Source: Paenibacillus guangzhouensis (GTDB taxonomy: Bacteria; Bacillota; Bacilli; Paenibacillales; Paenibacillaceae). From it: a stretch of DNA of 64,000 nucleotides. The stretch is from positions 930,001 through 994,000 of the forward strand of contig NZ_CP045293.1 in assembly GCF_009363075.1 (NCBI RefSeq), given 5' to 3'. The notes under the pieces were generated by a model. It was given only the letters and a program-made list of their open reading frames with translations. It was not told the DNA's origin and made no database searches. Position numbers and translations under genes: made by a program. Of the stretch, positions 35,192 to 43,845 are shown piece after piece. How positions within the stretch are numbered: position 1 is the first letter of the stretch; every line of letters begins with the position of its first letter.

Positions 35192-35206
35192 AGAGGACGT
35201 TTTTTA
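35181..35206 (+). terminator. Terminator overlapping the GNAT stop codon
   Basis: CGTCCTCTT (35181-35189) pairs with AAGAGGACG (35191-35199) and is followed by TTTTTT. Confidence 0.9.
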
Positions 35207-35248
35207 TTCGGTAATGATAGGGACGATAGTAGAATAGGGAGGTACGCT

Positions 35249-35833
35249 ATGCAGGGTCATTTTACGAGGCTCGATTATTTAGCTCAAGGGAATGCAAGAC
35301 AACGTGATGCCTATCGGATGTTGATAGAGCTCGGAATATTCCATACGCTAGAGCGTTATGATCCGCTGCTCGTAGGAACGATCCCCATCGATATCGATCT
35401 GCCTGAGAGTGATCTGGATATCATTTGCGAAGTGCATGATTTGGAGGCGTTCGAGAAGCTTATCAATCATACCTATGGGCAGATGGCGTCGTACAGCGCC
35501 CGTCAACGGGAGGTCGGCGGCATTTCGAGATTCGTCGCGAATTTTACGTATCGAGGCTGGCCGATCGAGATCTTCGCTGAGCCGATCCCTACCGCGGAGC
35601 AGAATGGCTACAGGCATATGATCGTAGAACATCGCATTCTGCAGCTGATCAGGGAGGAAGGGAAGCGGAAGATTCGAGCGTTGAAGCAGGCTGGCCTAAA
35701 GACAGAACCGGCCTTCGCGCAACATCTGCATATGGCGGGCGATCCATACGCAGGCTTGCTCGCGATGTATGATTGGCCGGACGAGAAGCTCCGGCAGCGG
35801 GTGACGCTGGCGCAGTCGGACGAGAGGAAATAA
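35249..35833 (+). CDS. DUF4269 family protein (nucleotidyltransferase-like)
   Basis: A 194-residue protein that fits the DUF4269 family: FTRLDYLAQGNARQRDAYRML near the start, then GTIPIDIDLPESDLDIICEV and a C-terminal ALKQAGLKTEPAFAQHL. The acidic pattern DIDLPESDLD recalls the metal site of minimal nucleotidyltransferases. That suggests nucleotidyl transfer, but no function has been shown that I know of. ATG 35249 has GGGAGGTACGCT upstream. It lies between two terminators as a single gene. Confidence 0.8.
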   Translation: MQGHFTRLDYLAQGNARQRDAYRMLIELGIFHTLERYDPLLVGTIPIDIDLPESDLDIICEVHDLEAFEKLINHTYGQMASYSARQREVGGISRFVANFTYRGWPIEIFAEPIPTAEQNGYRHMIVEHRILQLIREEGKRKIRALKQAGLKTEPAFAQHLHMAGDPYAGLLAMYDWPDEKLRQRVTLAQSDERK

Positions 35834-35847
35834 GCGCAAGACATGAG

Positions 35848-35879
35848 AAAAAGACGCTCTTCGCGAAGAGCGTCTTTTT
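35848..35879. terminator. Terminator after the DUF4269 gene
   Basis: AAAAAGACGCTCTT pairs with AAGAGCGTCTTTTT around a short GCG-type loop. The following ~200 bases up to 36082 are AT-rich and show no gene. Confidence 0.92.
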
Positions 35880-36082
35880 AGTGATCAAACAAATGTTCGA
35901 TTTCTGGAGCAGTTGAATCAAAATCCCGTATCCTCGATTTTCATATTATTAGTATAACTTACGCTTAATTATAAGTCTATACTTCATTTTCCAGATCCTT
36001 TATCATGGGAATACCTGGCCGGGGAGTATGGTGAATATTCGTTGATCTGTACGGATGTTTGCATGAGGGAGTGGGAGATTCG

Positions 36083-37378
36083 TTGAAATTGCGCGTGTGG
36101 GATGTCAATTTGAAAATTCGCCTATTCGGCGAGGGACTGTTCAATTTATTGTTTTGGATGTACTTCCCCTTCATTACCGTCTACTTTAGCGAGGCGTTAG
36201 GCACACAGACAGCAGGCATGCTAATGGCGGTTCCGCCTCTTATTCGTATATTTGGCAACATGGTTGGAGGGAGTTTAGCGGACCGTTTGGGACGTCGCCC
36301 CGTCATGTTGGCAGGCGCTTTCCTTCAAGCATGCATGTTCGGAGTGTTTGCGATGTCCGGTTCGCATTGGGTTAATTATTTCGCCTATGTAGGCGTTGGA
36401 TTGGGAGGCGCCCTCTACGGGCCCGCAAGCAATGCGATGGTAGCGGACCTGGTTCCCGCTCAGGACCGGCGGCAGGTGTTCGCCACATTTACGACGGTAA
36501 CGAATATCGGCGCTGTATTAGGACCCGCTTTGGGGTCGATTTTATTCTTTCAATATCGCAGTGAACTGCTGTGGACTTGTACAATCATCTTGCTGCTCTA
36601 TGCGATGGCCATCTTTATGCGCGTTCATGAGAGCATGCCGAATCCGGCGAATAGGATTCCAATCCATGAAATTTCAACTTCGCTGCGGGAGCAATGGAAA
36701 GGTTACGGCATCATCTTTCGAGATAAAGTTTTTGTCATTTATATTCTGGCGGGCGTCTTCTCCACGATCACGATTATGCAATTGGATTTGTATTTAGCGA
36801 TCTATGTCACCCAAGATGTCCCCTCGCAATCTTTGTTCACTTGGCAGGGATGGTCGTTCCGGCTTAGCAGCACAGAAATATTAGGATGGATACTCGGGTT
36901 AAACGGGCTGCTCTTCGTTTTCTTTGTCTTGCCCGCGACCAAATGGCTCCGTCGCTTCAAGGACCGCGACGTGTTCATTCTGTCATCGGCCTTGGCTGGG
37001 GTAGGGATGTTTGCCGTCGGATTAACGACGCATATCTGGGTGTTATTCCTCTTCACGATCATATTTACGTTAGGAGAAATCGTACGATCTCCGGTGTCGA
37101 GCAACTTTGTTAGTCAATACGCGCCCGCGACCGCGAGAGGTCAATATATGGGCGCATCGAACCTGCAATATACGGTTGGGAGATTCGCGGCGCCCCTGAC
37201 GGTCTTTCTATCCGGATGGTGGCCGCCAATCAGCGTGTTTGCTGTCATCCTAGTCTGCGCCATCATCAGTATCGTTCTATATTGGAAGCTGTTCAAGCTT
37301 TACGCATATGACGATCCGGCATCGGCAGGGCAGTCGGCAGAAAATGATAAGAACGCTTGTGCGCAAGTGGAAGGATAG
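36083..37378 (+). CDS. Major facilitator superfamily transporter
   Basis: A 431-residue MFS protein with 12 predicted membrane segments. The loop 2-3 signature is GGSLADRLGRRPVMLAG. Segment 5 carries GAVLGPALGSILF, which recalls the drug-antiporter motif. Start TTG 36083 is preferred because GGGAG lies five bases upstream; an in-frame TTG at 36059 is before that site. Probable efflux role, substrate unknown. The last codons (from 37357) coincide with the promoter of a shrunken toxin cassette, so the C-terminal tail may be of secondary origin. Confidence 0.86.
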   Translation: MKLRVWDVNLKIRLFGEGLFNLLFWMYFPFITVYFSEALGTQTAGMLMAVPPLIRIFGNMVGGSLADRLGRRPVMLAGAFLQACMFGVFAMSGSHWVNYFAYVGVGLGGALYGPASNAMVADLVPAQDRRQVFATFTTVTNIGAVLGPALGSILFFQYRSELLWTCTIILLLYAMAIFMRVHESMPNPANRIPIHEISTSLREQWKGYGIIFRDKVFVIYILAGVFSTITIMQLDLYLAIYVTQDVPSQSLFTWQGWSFRLSSTEILGWILGLNGLLFVFFVLPATKWLRRFKDRDVFILSSALAGVGMFAVGLTTHIWVLFLFTIIFTLGEIVRSPVSSNFVSQYAPATARGQYMGASNLQYTVGRFAAPLTVFLSGWWPPISVFAVILVCAIISIVLYWKLFKLYAYDDPASAGQSAENDKNACAQVEG

Positions 37379-37463
37379 GTAAAATAGAGAAACCAATATT
37401 ATCTTGGGTGGGCGGGGTTCCTAACCAGTGGTAGGATAGCCCACCCGAAGATTCAGAGCCGAA
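37357..37463 (+). other. Shrunken copy of the holin-like toxin cassette
   Basis: The -35/-10 pair TTGTGC-17-TAAAAT, the leader ATCTTGGGTGG (37401-37411) and the 3' part CCACCCGAAGATT plus AGCCGAA repeat the intact toxin cassette at 63531-63737 in order and spacing. About 100 bases, including the whole coding sequence, are missing. The two ends still pair (ATCTT-GGGTGGGC with GCCCACCC-GAAGAT). Confidence 0.6.
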
Positions 37464-37533
37464 TATGGATGGTCTGTCGAGCACGAATGAGCCGTCAGGA
37501 ACCTATGATTTTTCTAAGAGGGAGGATGACATC

Positions 37534-38226
37534 ATGTACAAAGCGATTATTTTTGATATCGATAATACGTTGTTGAATTATTCTCGAAGCGAGTTGGACG
37601 CGATGAAAAGGACCGTTCGCGAACATCGGTTGTTCGGTGACGAAGAGGCGGAGTGGGAAGCGTTCTGGTCGACATATACACAGCATAACTTCCGGCATTG
37701 GATGGATTTCGTCAATAAAACCGGCAGCCATCGATCGATCGAGGACGTCTTGATCAGCTCGTTCCAGGATACCTTGAATGCAAGTCCGGCGCAGCATGAA
37801 ATGCTATCGCATACGTATTGGAGCCATTTCTGCAATACCTGCTATTTCGAAGGGGGAGCGGAGGAAGTGCTCCATGCCTTGAAGACCGAGTATAAGCTCG
37901 GCATCATCTCGAACGGCATTGGGGATGCTCAGCGCAAAAGACTGACCGTAGGGAATGTCCGTAACTTATTCGAATCGGTTATTGTGTCGGATGAAGTGGG
38001 CGTGAAGAAGCCAAGAAAAGAAATTTTCGAGCTGTCCCTCCATGAGCTTCAGTTGTCCAATCATGAAGTGTTGTTCATCGGGGATTCGTTGACGGATGAC
38101 TATCATGGGGCGCGGAATGCAGGTATCGATTTCTGCTTCTATAATCGTGACGACATTCAGATGTCGAGTGACTATAAGCCGAAGTACGTCGTCAGTGCAT
38201 TGGAAGAGTTGCTGAAGGTGGTTTAA
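37534..38226 (+). CDS. HAD family hydrolase (YjjG-like)
   Basis: A 230-residue haloacid-dehalogenase phosphatase, probably a nucleotide or small-metabolite phosphatase. The motifs are IIFDIDNTLLNYS (nucleophile Asp and acid Asp), IISNG (motif II), VGVKKPRKEIFE (Lys, motif III) and FIGDSLTDDYHGARNAG (motif IV). The helical C1 cap of the YjjG/PyrP type lies between motifs I and II. ATG 37534 has GGGAGGATGA upstream; the frame runs 23 codons further back without a Shine-Dalgarno sequence. Confidence 0.87.
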   Translation: MYKAIIFDIDNTLLNYSRSELDAMKRTVREHRLFGDEEAEWEAFWSTYTQHNFRHWMDFVNKTGSHRSIEDVLISSFQDTLNASPAQHEMLSHTYWSHFCNTCYFEGGAEEVLHALKTEYKLGIISNGIGDAQRKRLTVGNVRNLFESVIVSDEVGVKKPRKEIFELSLHELQLSNHEVLFIGDSLTDDYHGARNAGIDFCFYNRDDIQMSSDYKPKYVVSALEELLKVV

Positions 38227-38369
38227 TGTGCGAAATGTCATAGGATTGACATATACGTCCGTGAATCGCATCTCCCGGAAGAACGTCCGCATCATATAAT
38301 AGATTGTAGATTCCATAATATGGAATACTCTTTGTGCGAATGGAAGCGAATGAACGGGGGCGTGAGTGC

Positions 38370-38855
38370 ATGTTCTGGAAAAAGCGGAAGTCGCGTCAAG
38401 AAGCATCAGAGAATATCAGCATACCAAGGACTGAGGTGCAAGAGCCGATTGTACCGAAAGAAGCAGCTGGCATCGAAATTGATGTTGGGAAGAAGGAGCC
38501 GCGTGAGGAGATCGAGACCATGTCGGTGGCGGAGCAGGCCATCCGGGATTTCGAGCGGAAGGGCGGATTTCAAGATCTACCGGGGATGCATAAGCCGATT
38601 GAAGTAACGCAAGGCGACCCATTGCATGCGGTCCTGAAAAATGCGCATGTCCTTCCCGCGTGGCTTGAATTGCAGCATGAGATTCGCGATGAGATTGGAC
38701 GGCTGTTGGCACGGCAGGCGGTGCAGGAACCGGAACAGATCGATGCGCTTAATCAGAAAATCGACAAATATAATCGACTTGTCCCGAGCAGCTTGTTCCA
38801 GAAGCGGAGAGTATCCGCGGCAATGCTGCAAGAGCACTATGAACAGTGGTCGTGA
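38370..38855 (+). CDS. DUF1992 (DnaJ homologue C28-like) protein
   Basis: A 161-residue protein. The first ~50 residues are charged and variable. The conserved part MSVAEQAIRDFERKGGFQDL, then PGMHKPIEV and the NRLVPSSLFQKRRVS ending is that of DUF1992, the domain of DnaJ homologue subfamily C member 28; no J domain is present. ATG 38370 (MFWKKRKSRQ) follows a purine-rich CGGGGGCGTGAG. An earlier GTG (38334) and ATG (38340) are in frame, so the start is uncertain. Function is unknown. Confidence 0.8.
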   Translation: MFWKKRKSRQEASENISIPRTEVQEPIVPKEAAGIEIDVGKKEPREEIETMSVAEQAIRDFERKGGFQDLPGMHKPIEVTQGDPLHAVLKNAHVLPAWLELQHEIRDEIGRLLARQAVQEPEQIDALNQKIDKYNRLVPSSLFQKRRVSAAMLQEHYEQWS

Positions 38856-39040
38856 GGAGAAAGCGAGGCATAGGTACAGAGAGGGGCAGAACAGATTCTG
38901 CTCCTGATTCGCGTTGCTGGATTGGTTACATGCGGAATTTGTCGAAGATTTTTATCCTAATTTTTACAAAAATATTACTTTGAATTTGGAAAAAGGTGTG
39001 TTACCTTAGTAACGAATAGATGTCTATTTCGTCCCAAAAG

Positions 39041-39054
39041 TTAAAGCGCTTTAA
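39041..39054 (+). promoter_or_regulatory. CRE-like palindrome (CcpA or LacI-family operator)
   Basis: TTAAAGCGCTTTAA is a perfect 14-base palindrome close to the catabolite-responsive element consensus, 77 bases before the GH8 gene. It could mediate carbon catabolite repression by CcpA or bind another LacI-family regulator. Confidence 0.6.
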
Positions 39055-39130
39055 TTTTTGGAGAACACAATGAAGGTGAGATTCGCCGCTTTATTTCGTT
39101 TTCCATTCTATGAAATGAAGGAGAGTTGTG

Positions 39131-41650
39131 ATGGACATGACAAGAAGGCAGTACAGGAAACCGAGGACATTGTTTTTAAGTTTGCTTTGCATGGCGATGG
39201 TGGCTGCATCCCTGATCGTCCCAGCCGGACAGCGGACGGCGCATGCGGCGGGAGAAATGAAACCGTTCCCACAGCAGCTGAGCTATCCGGGAATTATTAA
39301 GCCGAACCATGTCACGCAGGCATCGATGAACGCTGCGGTAACGGCGTATTATGACTATTGGAAAGCCAAATATCTGAAGAATAACTTGTCCTCGCTGCCA
39401 GGCGGATATTACGTGAAGGGTGAGGCTACGGGAGAAGAGGGTGATTTCGAAGAGCTCGGGACATCCGAAGGCCAAGGTTACGGTATGGTCATCACGGCGC
39501 TAATGGCCGGCTATGACCCGAATGCACAGACGATCTATAACGGGCTCTTCAAAACTGCAAGAGCATTCAAGAGCAAAAACAATTCCAATCTGATGGGCTG
39601 GATTGTCGCGGATCATATCAATGCGCAAGGACATTACTCTTCGGCGACGGATGGGGATTTGGATATTGCGTATTCGCTCCTGCTGGCGGATCGTCAATGG
39701 GGATCGAACGGCTCTGTGAATTATTTAGCTGAAGCAAAAAAGATGATTACGAATGGGATCAAAGCCAGCTATGTGACGACCAACAACCGATTGAACTTAG
39801 GCGATTGGGATGAGAAAAATGCGCTGAACACGCGCCCATCCGACTGGATGCTCTCGCATCTGCGGGCATTCTACGAGTTCACGGGCGACCAGACGTGGTT
39901 GAATGTCATCAATAATCTGTACAGCGTCTATACGCAGTTCAGCAATACGTATTCGCCGAGTACGGGGTTGATCTCGGATTTCATCGTGAAGAATCCACCA
40001 GAGCCTGCACCCGAAGATTATCTGAATGAGTTTAAAGAAACGAACCAGTACTTCTGGAATGCGTCGCGCGTGCCGCTTCGTATCGTCATGGATTATGCCT
40101 TGTACGGGGATACGCGCGGTAAGACCATCTCCGATAAGATCGCCACATGGATCAAAGGCAAGACATCCGGCCAGCCTTCGAACGTGAAGGACGGATACAA
40201 GTTGAACGGTACGGCGATCGGAAGCTATGCTTCGGCGGTCTTCGTCTCGCCGTTCATCGCGGCAGCAACGACGAATACGAGCCATCAGGCTTGGGTCAAC
40301 GCCGGCTGGGACTGGATGAAGAACAAGAAGGAGAGTTATTACAGCGATACGTTTAACCTCTTGACGATGCTGTTCATTACAGGCAACTGGTGGAAGCCGA
40401 CGCCTGGCGACACTACGGATACGCAGCCGCCGACTGCGCCGGCGAATCTCACTGCCACGGCGGCGTCGAGCAGCCAGATCAACCTGACATGGTCCGCTTC
40501 CACGGATAATGTCGGCGTTACGGGATATCGCATTCTAAGAGGCGGTACGCAAGTAGGCACATCGACCGGAACGTCTTACAGCGACACGGGATTGGCCGCG
40601 AACACGCCGTATAGTTATGTGGTACAGGCGGTGGATGCCGCGGGGAACGTGTCTCCGAACAGCAATACGGCGACGGCCACGACACAAGCCGGGACGCCGG
40701 GGAACGGAACGAATCTGGCGTTAGGGAAGGCAGGCACGGCCAGCTCCATCGAAGGTGCCGGATTTGAAGCAGCCAAAGCGTTCGACGGGAATACGGCAAC
40801 ACGTTGGGCGAGTCTGGAAGGCGTCGATCCGCAATGGATCTATGTCAATCTAGGTTCCGTGCAATCGATCAATAAAGTACGGTTGAATTGGGAAGCGGCT
40901 TATGCTTCGACCTATAAAGTTCAAGTCTCAACAGACAGCGGATCGCCTACGAACTGGACGGACGTCTATTCGACGACATCGGGCAAAGCGGGCGTTCAGG
41001 AGATTACCTTCGCGGCACGGGATGCGAAGTATGTGCGTGTATACGGGACAGCACGCGGCACGGCTTATGGCTACTCCCTGTACGAGTTCGAAGTGTATGG
41101 CCCGGGGGCGGCTAGTGTAGATCCGGGCGTGCCGCAGGTGCAGATCCCTGTCACGCTGTCGGTGACCCAAGATACCTATTCGCGCGGCGGTGCTTACAGC
41201 AACGATAATTACGGCGCGGAGACCTCCTTGGGAGTGAAGAAGAGATCGACGAATCAGGACGTGAATCGCGAAGCGTATTTGAAATTCGATACCTCCTCGT
41301 TAACGGGAACGGTGAATTCGGCGATTCTGAAGGTGTATCTCGTTAACTTCCATAGCAATACGACGTCGCAAGTGCTCCAAGTGCAGGGAATCAACAGCGA
41401 TATGTGGGATGAATTGACCCTTACGGCAAGCAATCAGCCGACGGAAGCGGGCGCGCTGCTCAGCTCCGAGACGTTGACTGCGGCAGGTGCGTATGTGAGC
41501 TTCGATGTTACCGCGTTCGTGAAAGCTCAGACGGACGGCGTTGTCAGCTTCCGACTCGTTGGAGGCGATGAGGACACCGGGGCGAATTATGCGTCCAAGG
41601 AGCATACGAATGCTGCGTTCCGGCCGGTGTTGGTGATTAACGGCGGCTAG
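39131..41650 (+). CDS. Secreted multidomain GH8 glycoside hydrolase (glucanase/chitosanase)
   Basis: An 839-residue exported enzyme. A signal peptide with Arg/Lys-rich start and cleavage near AHAA (~40) is followed by a GH8 catalytic domain (~45-420). It has the proton-donor Glu113 in GTSEGQGYGM and Asp174 in SATDGDLDIAYSLLLADRQWG. Then come a fibronectin type III domain (~430-518), an F5/8 type C (discoidin) carbohydrate-binding domain (~525-660) and a C-terminal DNRLRE-type domain (~670-839). Family GH8 members of this form cut beta-1,4-glucan, lichenan or chitosan; which one cannot be decided here. ATG 39131 lies behind AAGGAGA. A CRE-like site precedes it. Confidence 0.9.
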   Translation: MDMTRRQYRKPRTLFLSLLCMAMVAASLIVPAGQRTAHAAGEMKPFPQQLSYPGIIKPNHVTQASMNAAVTAYYDYWKAKYLKNNLSSLPGGYYVKGEATGEEGDFEELGTSEGQGYGMVITALMAGYDPNAQTIYNGLFKTARAFKSKNNSNLMGWIVADHINAQGHYSSATDGDLDIAYSLLLADRQWGSNGSVNYLAEAKKMITNGIKASYVTTNNRLNLGDWDEKNALNTRPSDWMLSHLRAFYEFTGDQTWLNVINNLYSVYTQFSNTYSPSTGLISDFIVKNPPEPAPEDYLNEFKETNQYFWNASRVPLRIVMDYALYGDTRGKTISDKIATWIKGKTSGQPSNVKDGYKLNGTAIGSYASAVFVSPFIAAATTNTSHQAWVNAGWDWMKNKKESYYSDTFNLLTMLFITGNWWKPTPGDTTDTQPPTAPANLTATAASSSQINLTWSASTDNVGVTGYRILRGGTQVGTSTGTSYSDTGLAANTPYSYVVQAVDAAGNVSPNSNTATATTQAGTPGNGTNLALGKAGTASSIEGAGFEAAKAFDGNTATRWASLEGVDPQWIYVNLGSVQSINKVRLNWEAAYASTYKVQVSTDSGSPTNWTDVYSTTSGKAGVQEITFAARDAKYVRVYGTARGTAYGYSLYEFEVYGPGAASVDPGVPQVQIPVTLSVTQDTYSRGGAYSNDNYGAETSLGVKKRSTNQDVNREAYLKFDTSSLTGTVNSAILKVYLVNFHSNTTSQVLQVQGINSDMWDELTLTASNQPTEAGALLSSETLTAAGAYVSFDVTAFVKAQTDGVVSFRLVGGDEDTGANYASKEHTNAAFRPVLVINGG

Positions 41651-41680
41651 GTACCTCGTAGGACAATAATAAGTATGACA

Positions 41681-41717
41681 AAATACAGGCATCTTCGTGA
41701 TGTCCTGTATTTTTTTG
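41681..41717 (+). terminator. Terminator after the GH8 gene
   Basis: AAATACAGG-ATC pairs with GAT-CCTGTATTT around a short loop, followed by TTTTTTG. Confidence 0.85.
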
Positions 41718-41761
41718 ATTGTTTTATATATCTTAGAAGGTGAATTTTTATGAAATCGAAA

Positions 41762-41807
41762 TTTTTGTCGTTTGCTGACAAAAATTGTCTATCCTATATT
41801 TGTCTAT
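41762..41807. promoter_or_regulatory. Inverted and direct repeats ahead of a small membrane protein gene
   Basis: TTTTTGTC (41762-41769) and GACAAAAA (41777-41784) form an inverted repeat. Two copies of TTGTCTAT follow at 41785 and 41800. They lie in the promoter region, a pattern that suits a regulator-binding region. Confidence 0.35.
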
Positions 41808-41848
41808 TTTGTTACAATGGTTAGGAAAAACGGCCTAAGGAGGTGTAA

Positions 41849-42175
41849 ATGTTGTCTGGTTCTAGAATACTAAAATGGATTACAGGTTCATTAGAGATTT
41901 TGTTGGCAATTCCTGTTCTAGGTGCTGCCATCGTCATGGGGAGTTATTATACGTTTTTGGGGATAATGTTGATCTTACATATCATCACGCTTGTGCTGTC
42001 AGCAACGAACAAAGAACCTAAATACGGTTCGATTCTAGGAATAATTACTTCGTTACTGGCATGGATTCCATTCGTTGGATGGGTATTGCACTTGCTATCA
42101 GGCATTTTCTTGATGGTAACTGCAGCACAGAAAGCAAGACCAAACGTGAATGTGCATCAATCCACACATATGTAA
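41849..42175 (+). CDS. Small membrane protein, unknown function
   Basis: A 108-residue protein with three to four hydrophobic segments (ILKWITGSLEILLAIPVLG, YYTFLGIMLILHIITLVLS, and a long one covering LGIITSLLAWIPFVGWVLHL). It ends in a polar tail with VNVHQSTHM. I do not recognise a named family. The start is certain: ATG 41849 behind a full AAGGAGGTG. It forms a single-gene unit with repeats in its promoter region and a strong terminator, so it looks regulated on its own. Confidence 0.75.
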   Translation: MLSGSRILKWITGSLEILLAIPVLGAAIVMGSYYTFLGIMLILHIITLVLSATNKEPKYGSILGIITSLLAWIPFVGWVLHLLSGIFLMVTAAQKARPNVNVHQSTHM

Positions 42176-42188
42176 GCTAAGTATCAGC

Positions 42189-42225
42189 ACAAAAACAACC
42201 GTCCTTAGGGGCGGTTGTTTTTGTG
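42189..42225. terminator. Bidirectional terminator
   Basis: CACAAAAACAACCG (42189-42202) pairs with CGGTTGTTTTTGTG (42212-42225), between convergent genes. Confidence 0.9.
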
Positions 42226-42250
42226 TTGTGATTAGAAGAGATAGCATACC

Positions 42251-43033
42251 TCAAGACCCCGTCGAACGATAGTGCCTGACCCCGATCCGCCAGACAAGCA
42301 GGCAGGGAATCAGGAATAGCACTCCTGCGAGCGGGATCAGCGCGTAGAGCGGGCTGTCGCTGCCTTCGCGGCCAACAATGTAGGTGAGTGGCAAGTAGTT
42401 AAAACAGGCAAAAGGGATGACGAAGGTAAAGAACCGCTTCACCCATGTCTGATAGATGCTCAGCGGATATTGCGTCATTTCACGACCGCCATCGGTGAAG
42501 ATGTTGGCAATCTCCAGACCTTGCACAGTCCAGAAGCTGATCGAAGCTGCGAGGATGAAGATGCCAGTGAAGATGAACACGCCGCTGACACACATGAGTA
42601 CGAGAGTCAAGATCTTGAGCAGCGTCCAATCGACTTCCATCTGTACCGCAGACCAGACGAGTACGACGATGCTGAGGATGAGCCGCCCGATCCGAGCGAA
42701 TTCGAAGCGCGTGCCGAGCACCTGTATGACGGTATTGCGCGGACGCACGAGTAAGCGATCGAAGTTGCCGCTGACGACCAGACTAGAGAACGTATCGAAT
42801 CCCCGTGCGAAGCATTCCGTCACTGAGAAGGCCACATAGGTGACCGCAAAGGTTAAAGTAGCTTCATAGAAGCTCCAGCCCTGAATTTGTCCGAACCGAT
42901 CGAACAGGAAGTAGAGCGCGGCGAACGAGGTAAAAGGCGTCAAGCACTGTCCCAGCATCAGTAGCAAAAACGAAGCCCGGTACTGCATCTGTGATTTGAA
43001 TTCGAGCCCCATATATTTGAAGAATAGTCTCAT
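42251..43033 (-). CDS. ABC-2 type permease (second subunit)
   Basis: A 260-residue, six-segment membrane protein of the ABC2_membrane_6 (DUF990) kind. Characteristic parts are MQYRASFLLLMLGQCLTPF, VVSGNFDRLLVRPRNTVIQVL and IANIFTDGGREMTQYPLSIY. ATG 43033 has AAGGAGG nine bases upstream. The frame is open 30 codons further into the upstream gene, but that part is a shadow. It is the last gene of the ATPase-permease-permease operon; two unlike permeases with one ATPase form a single exporter in this family. Confidence 0.87.
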   Translation of the reverse strand: MRLFFKYMGLEFKSQMQYRASFLLLMLGQCLTPFTSFAALYFLFDRFGQIQGWSFYEATLTFAVTYVAFSVTECFARGFDTFSSLVVSGNFDRLLVRPRNTVIQVLGTRFEFARIGRLILSIVVLVWSAVQMEVDWTLLKILTLVLMCVSGVFIFTGIFILAASISFWTVQGLEIANIFTDGGREMTQYPLSIYQTWVKRFFTFVIPFACFNYLPLTYIVGREGSDSPLYALIPLAGVLFLIPCLLVWRIGVRHYRSTGS

Positions 43034-43038
43034 CTTAA

Positions 43039-43845
43039 TCAACCTCCTTGTACAACAACGCGTCGGAGTGCTCGACTCATTGTGAATTGGCCGAATAAGA
43101 CAAGAGCAGCTAGCCAGAGACATTGTGCTAGGATGCCGGTAAGCGCGTCTGCGGGTGATATATTACCCGTGAATACGCGGAATGGAAAATCGGCCGTCCA
43201 GTGAAAAGGCAATACGTAGACAATGCGCTGCATCCAATCCGGCATAAGTGGCACGGGGATGATCAGCCCAGCGAAAAATTCCCCGAATATACTAAACAAC
43301 AAGAGCGATCCGGCGGGAGACATCGTCACAAAGACGGAAATATAGATAAGCATCGAGAGTGCGACGATCATCAGCAGACCAATCAAGAGCGTAGCGAGAA
43401 ACAGCAGTCCGGAGAGGAGATCCGGGGGCAGATGAAGACGATAGGGCTCGGGTAAAAAGGAGACGATGATGAGAATGGGAAAGCACCTGAGCAAGGCACT
43501 GGACAGTCGTTGCGCTAGCAGCTTTGCATACCAGAGACCATAGATTCCGCTGGGTCTGCACAGCTCGTAGGCGATATTGCCGCTTGTAATAAGCTGGAAC
43601 AATTCATTGTCTCGCAGCCATAGGACGATCAAGGCAAGAAAGGCTTGCTTCAGCCAGGTATAGGTAATGACTTGCGAGAGCGTCATCGATGGCTCGGCGC
43701 TAACATGCGTATAGAAAGCTTGGAAGATCATGATGAAGATAAAACCGAAGAAAAATTGTGTACCGACACCGGCCAGAGCTGCTGCGCGGTACTGCAGACC
43801 GTTGCTGATACGTAAGCGGAATACGGAGAGATAAGGCTTCATCAT
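43039..43845 (-). CDS. ABC-2 type permease (first subunit)
   Basis: A 268-residue membrane protein of the same ABC-2 group, with ISNGLQYRAAALAGVGTQFF at the start, LITSGNIAYELCRPSGIYGL in the middle and PLPFHWT-type ends (VYVLPFHWTADFPFRVFTG). The segment ELCRP corresponds to LLVRP in its partner, which shows the shared ancestry of the two permeases. The start overlaps the stop of the ATPase gene (ATGA). Confidence 0.87.
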   Translation of the reverse strand: MMKPYLSVFRLRISNGLQYRAAALAGVGTQFFFGFIFIMIFQAFYTHVSAEPSMTLSQVITYTWLKQAFLALIVLWLRDNELFQLITSGNIAYELCRPSGIYGLWYAKLLAQRLSSALLRCFPILIIVSFLPEPYRLHLPPDLLSGLLFLATLLIGLLMIVALSMLIYISVFVTMSPAGSLLLFSIFGEFFAGLIIPVPLMPDWMQRIVYVLPFHWTADFPFRVFTGNISPADALTGILAQCLWLAALVLFGQFTMSRALRRVVVQGG

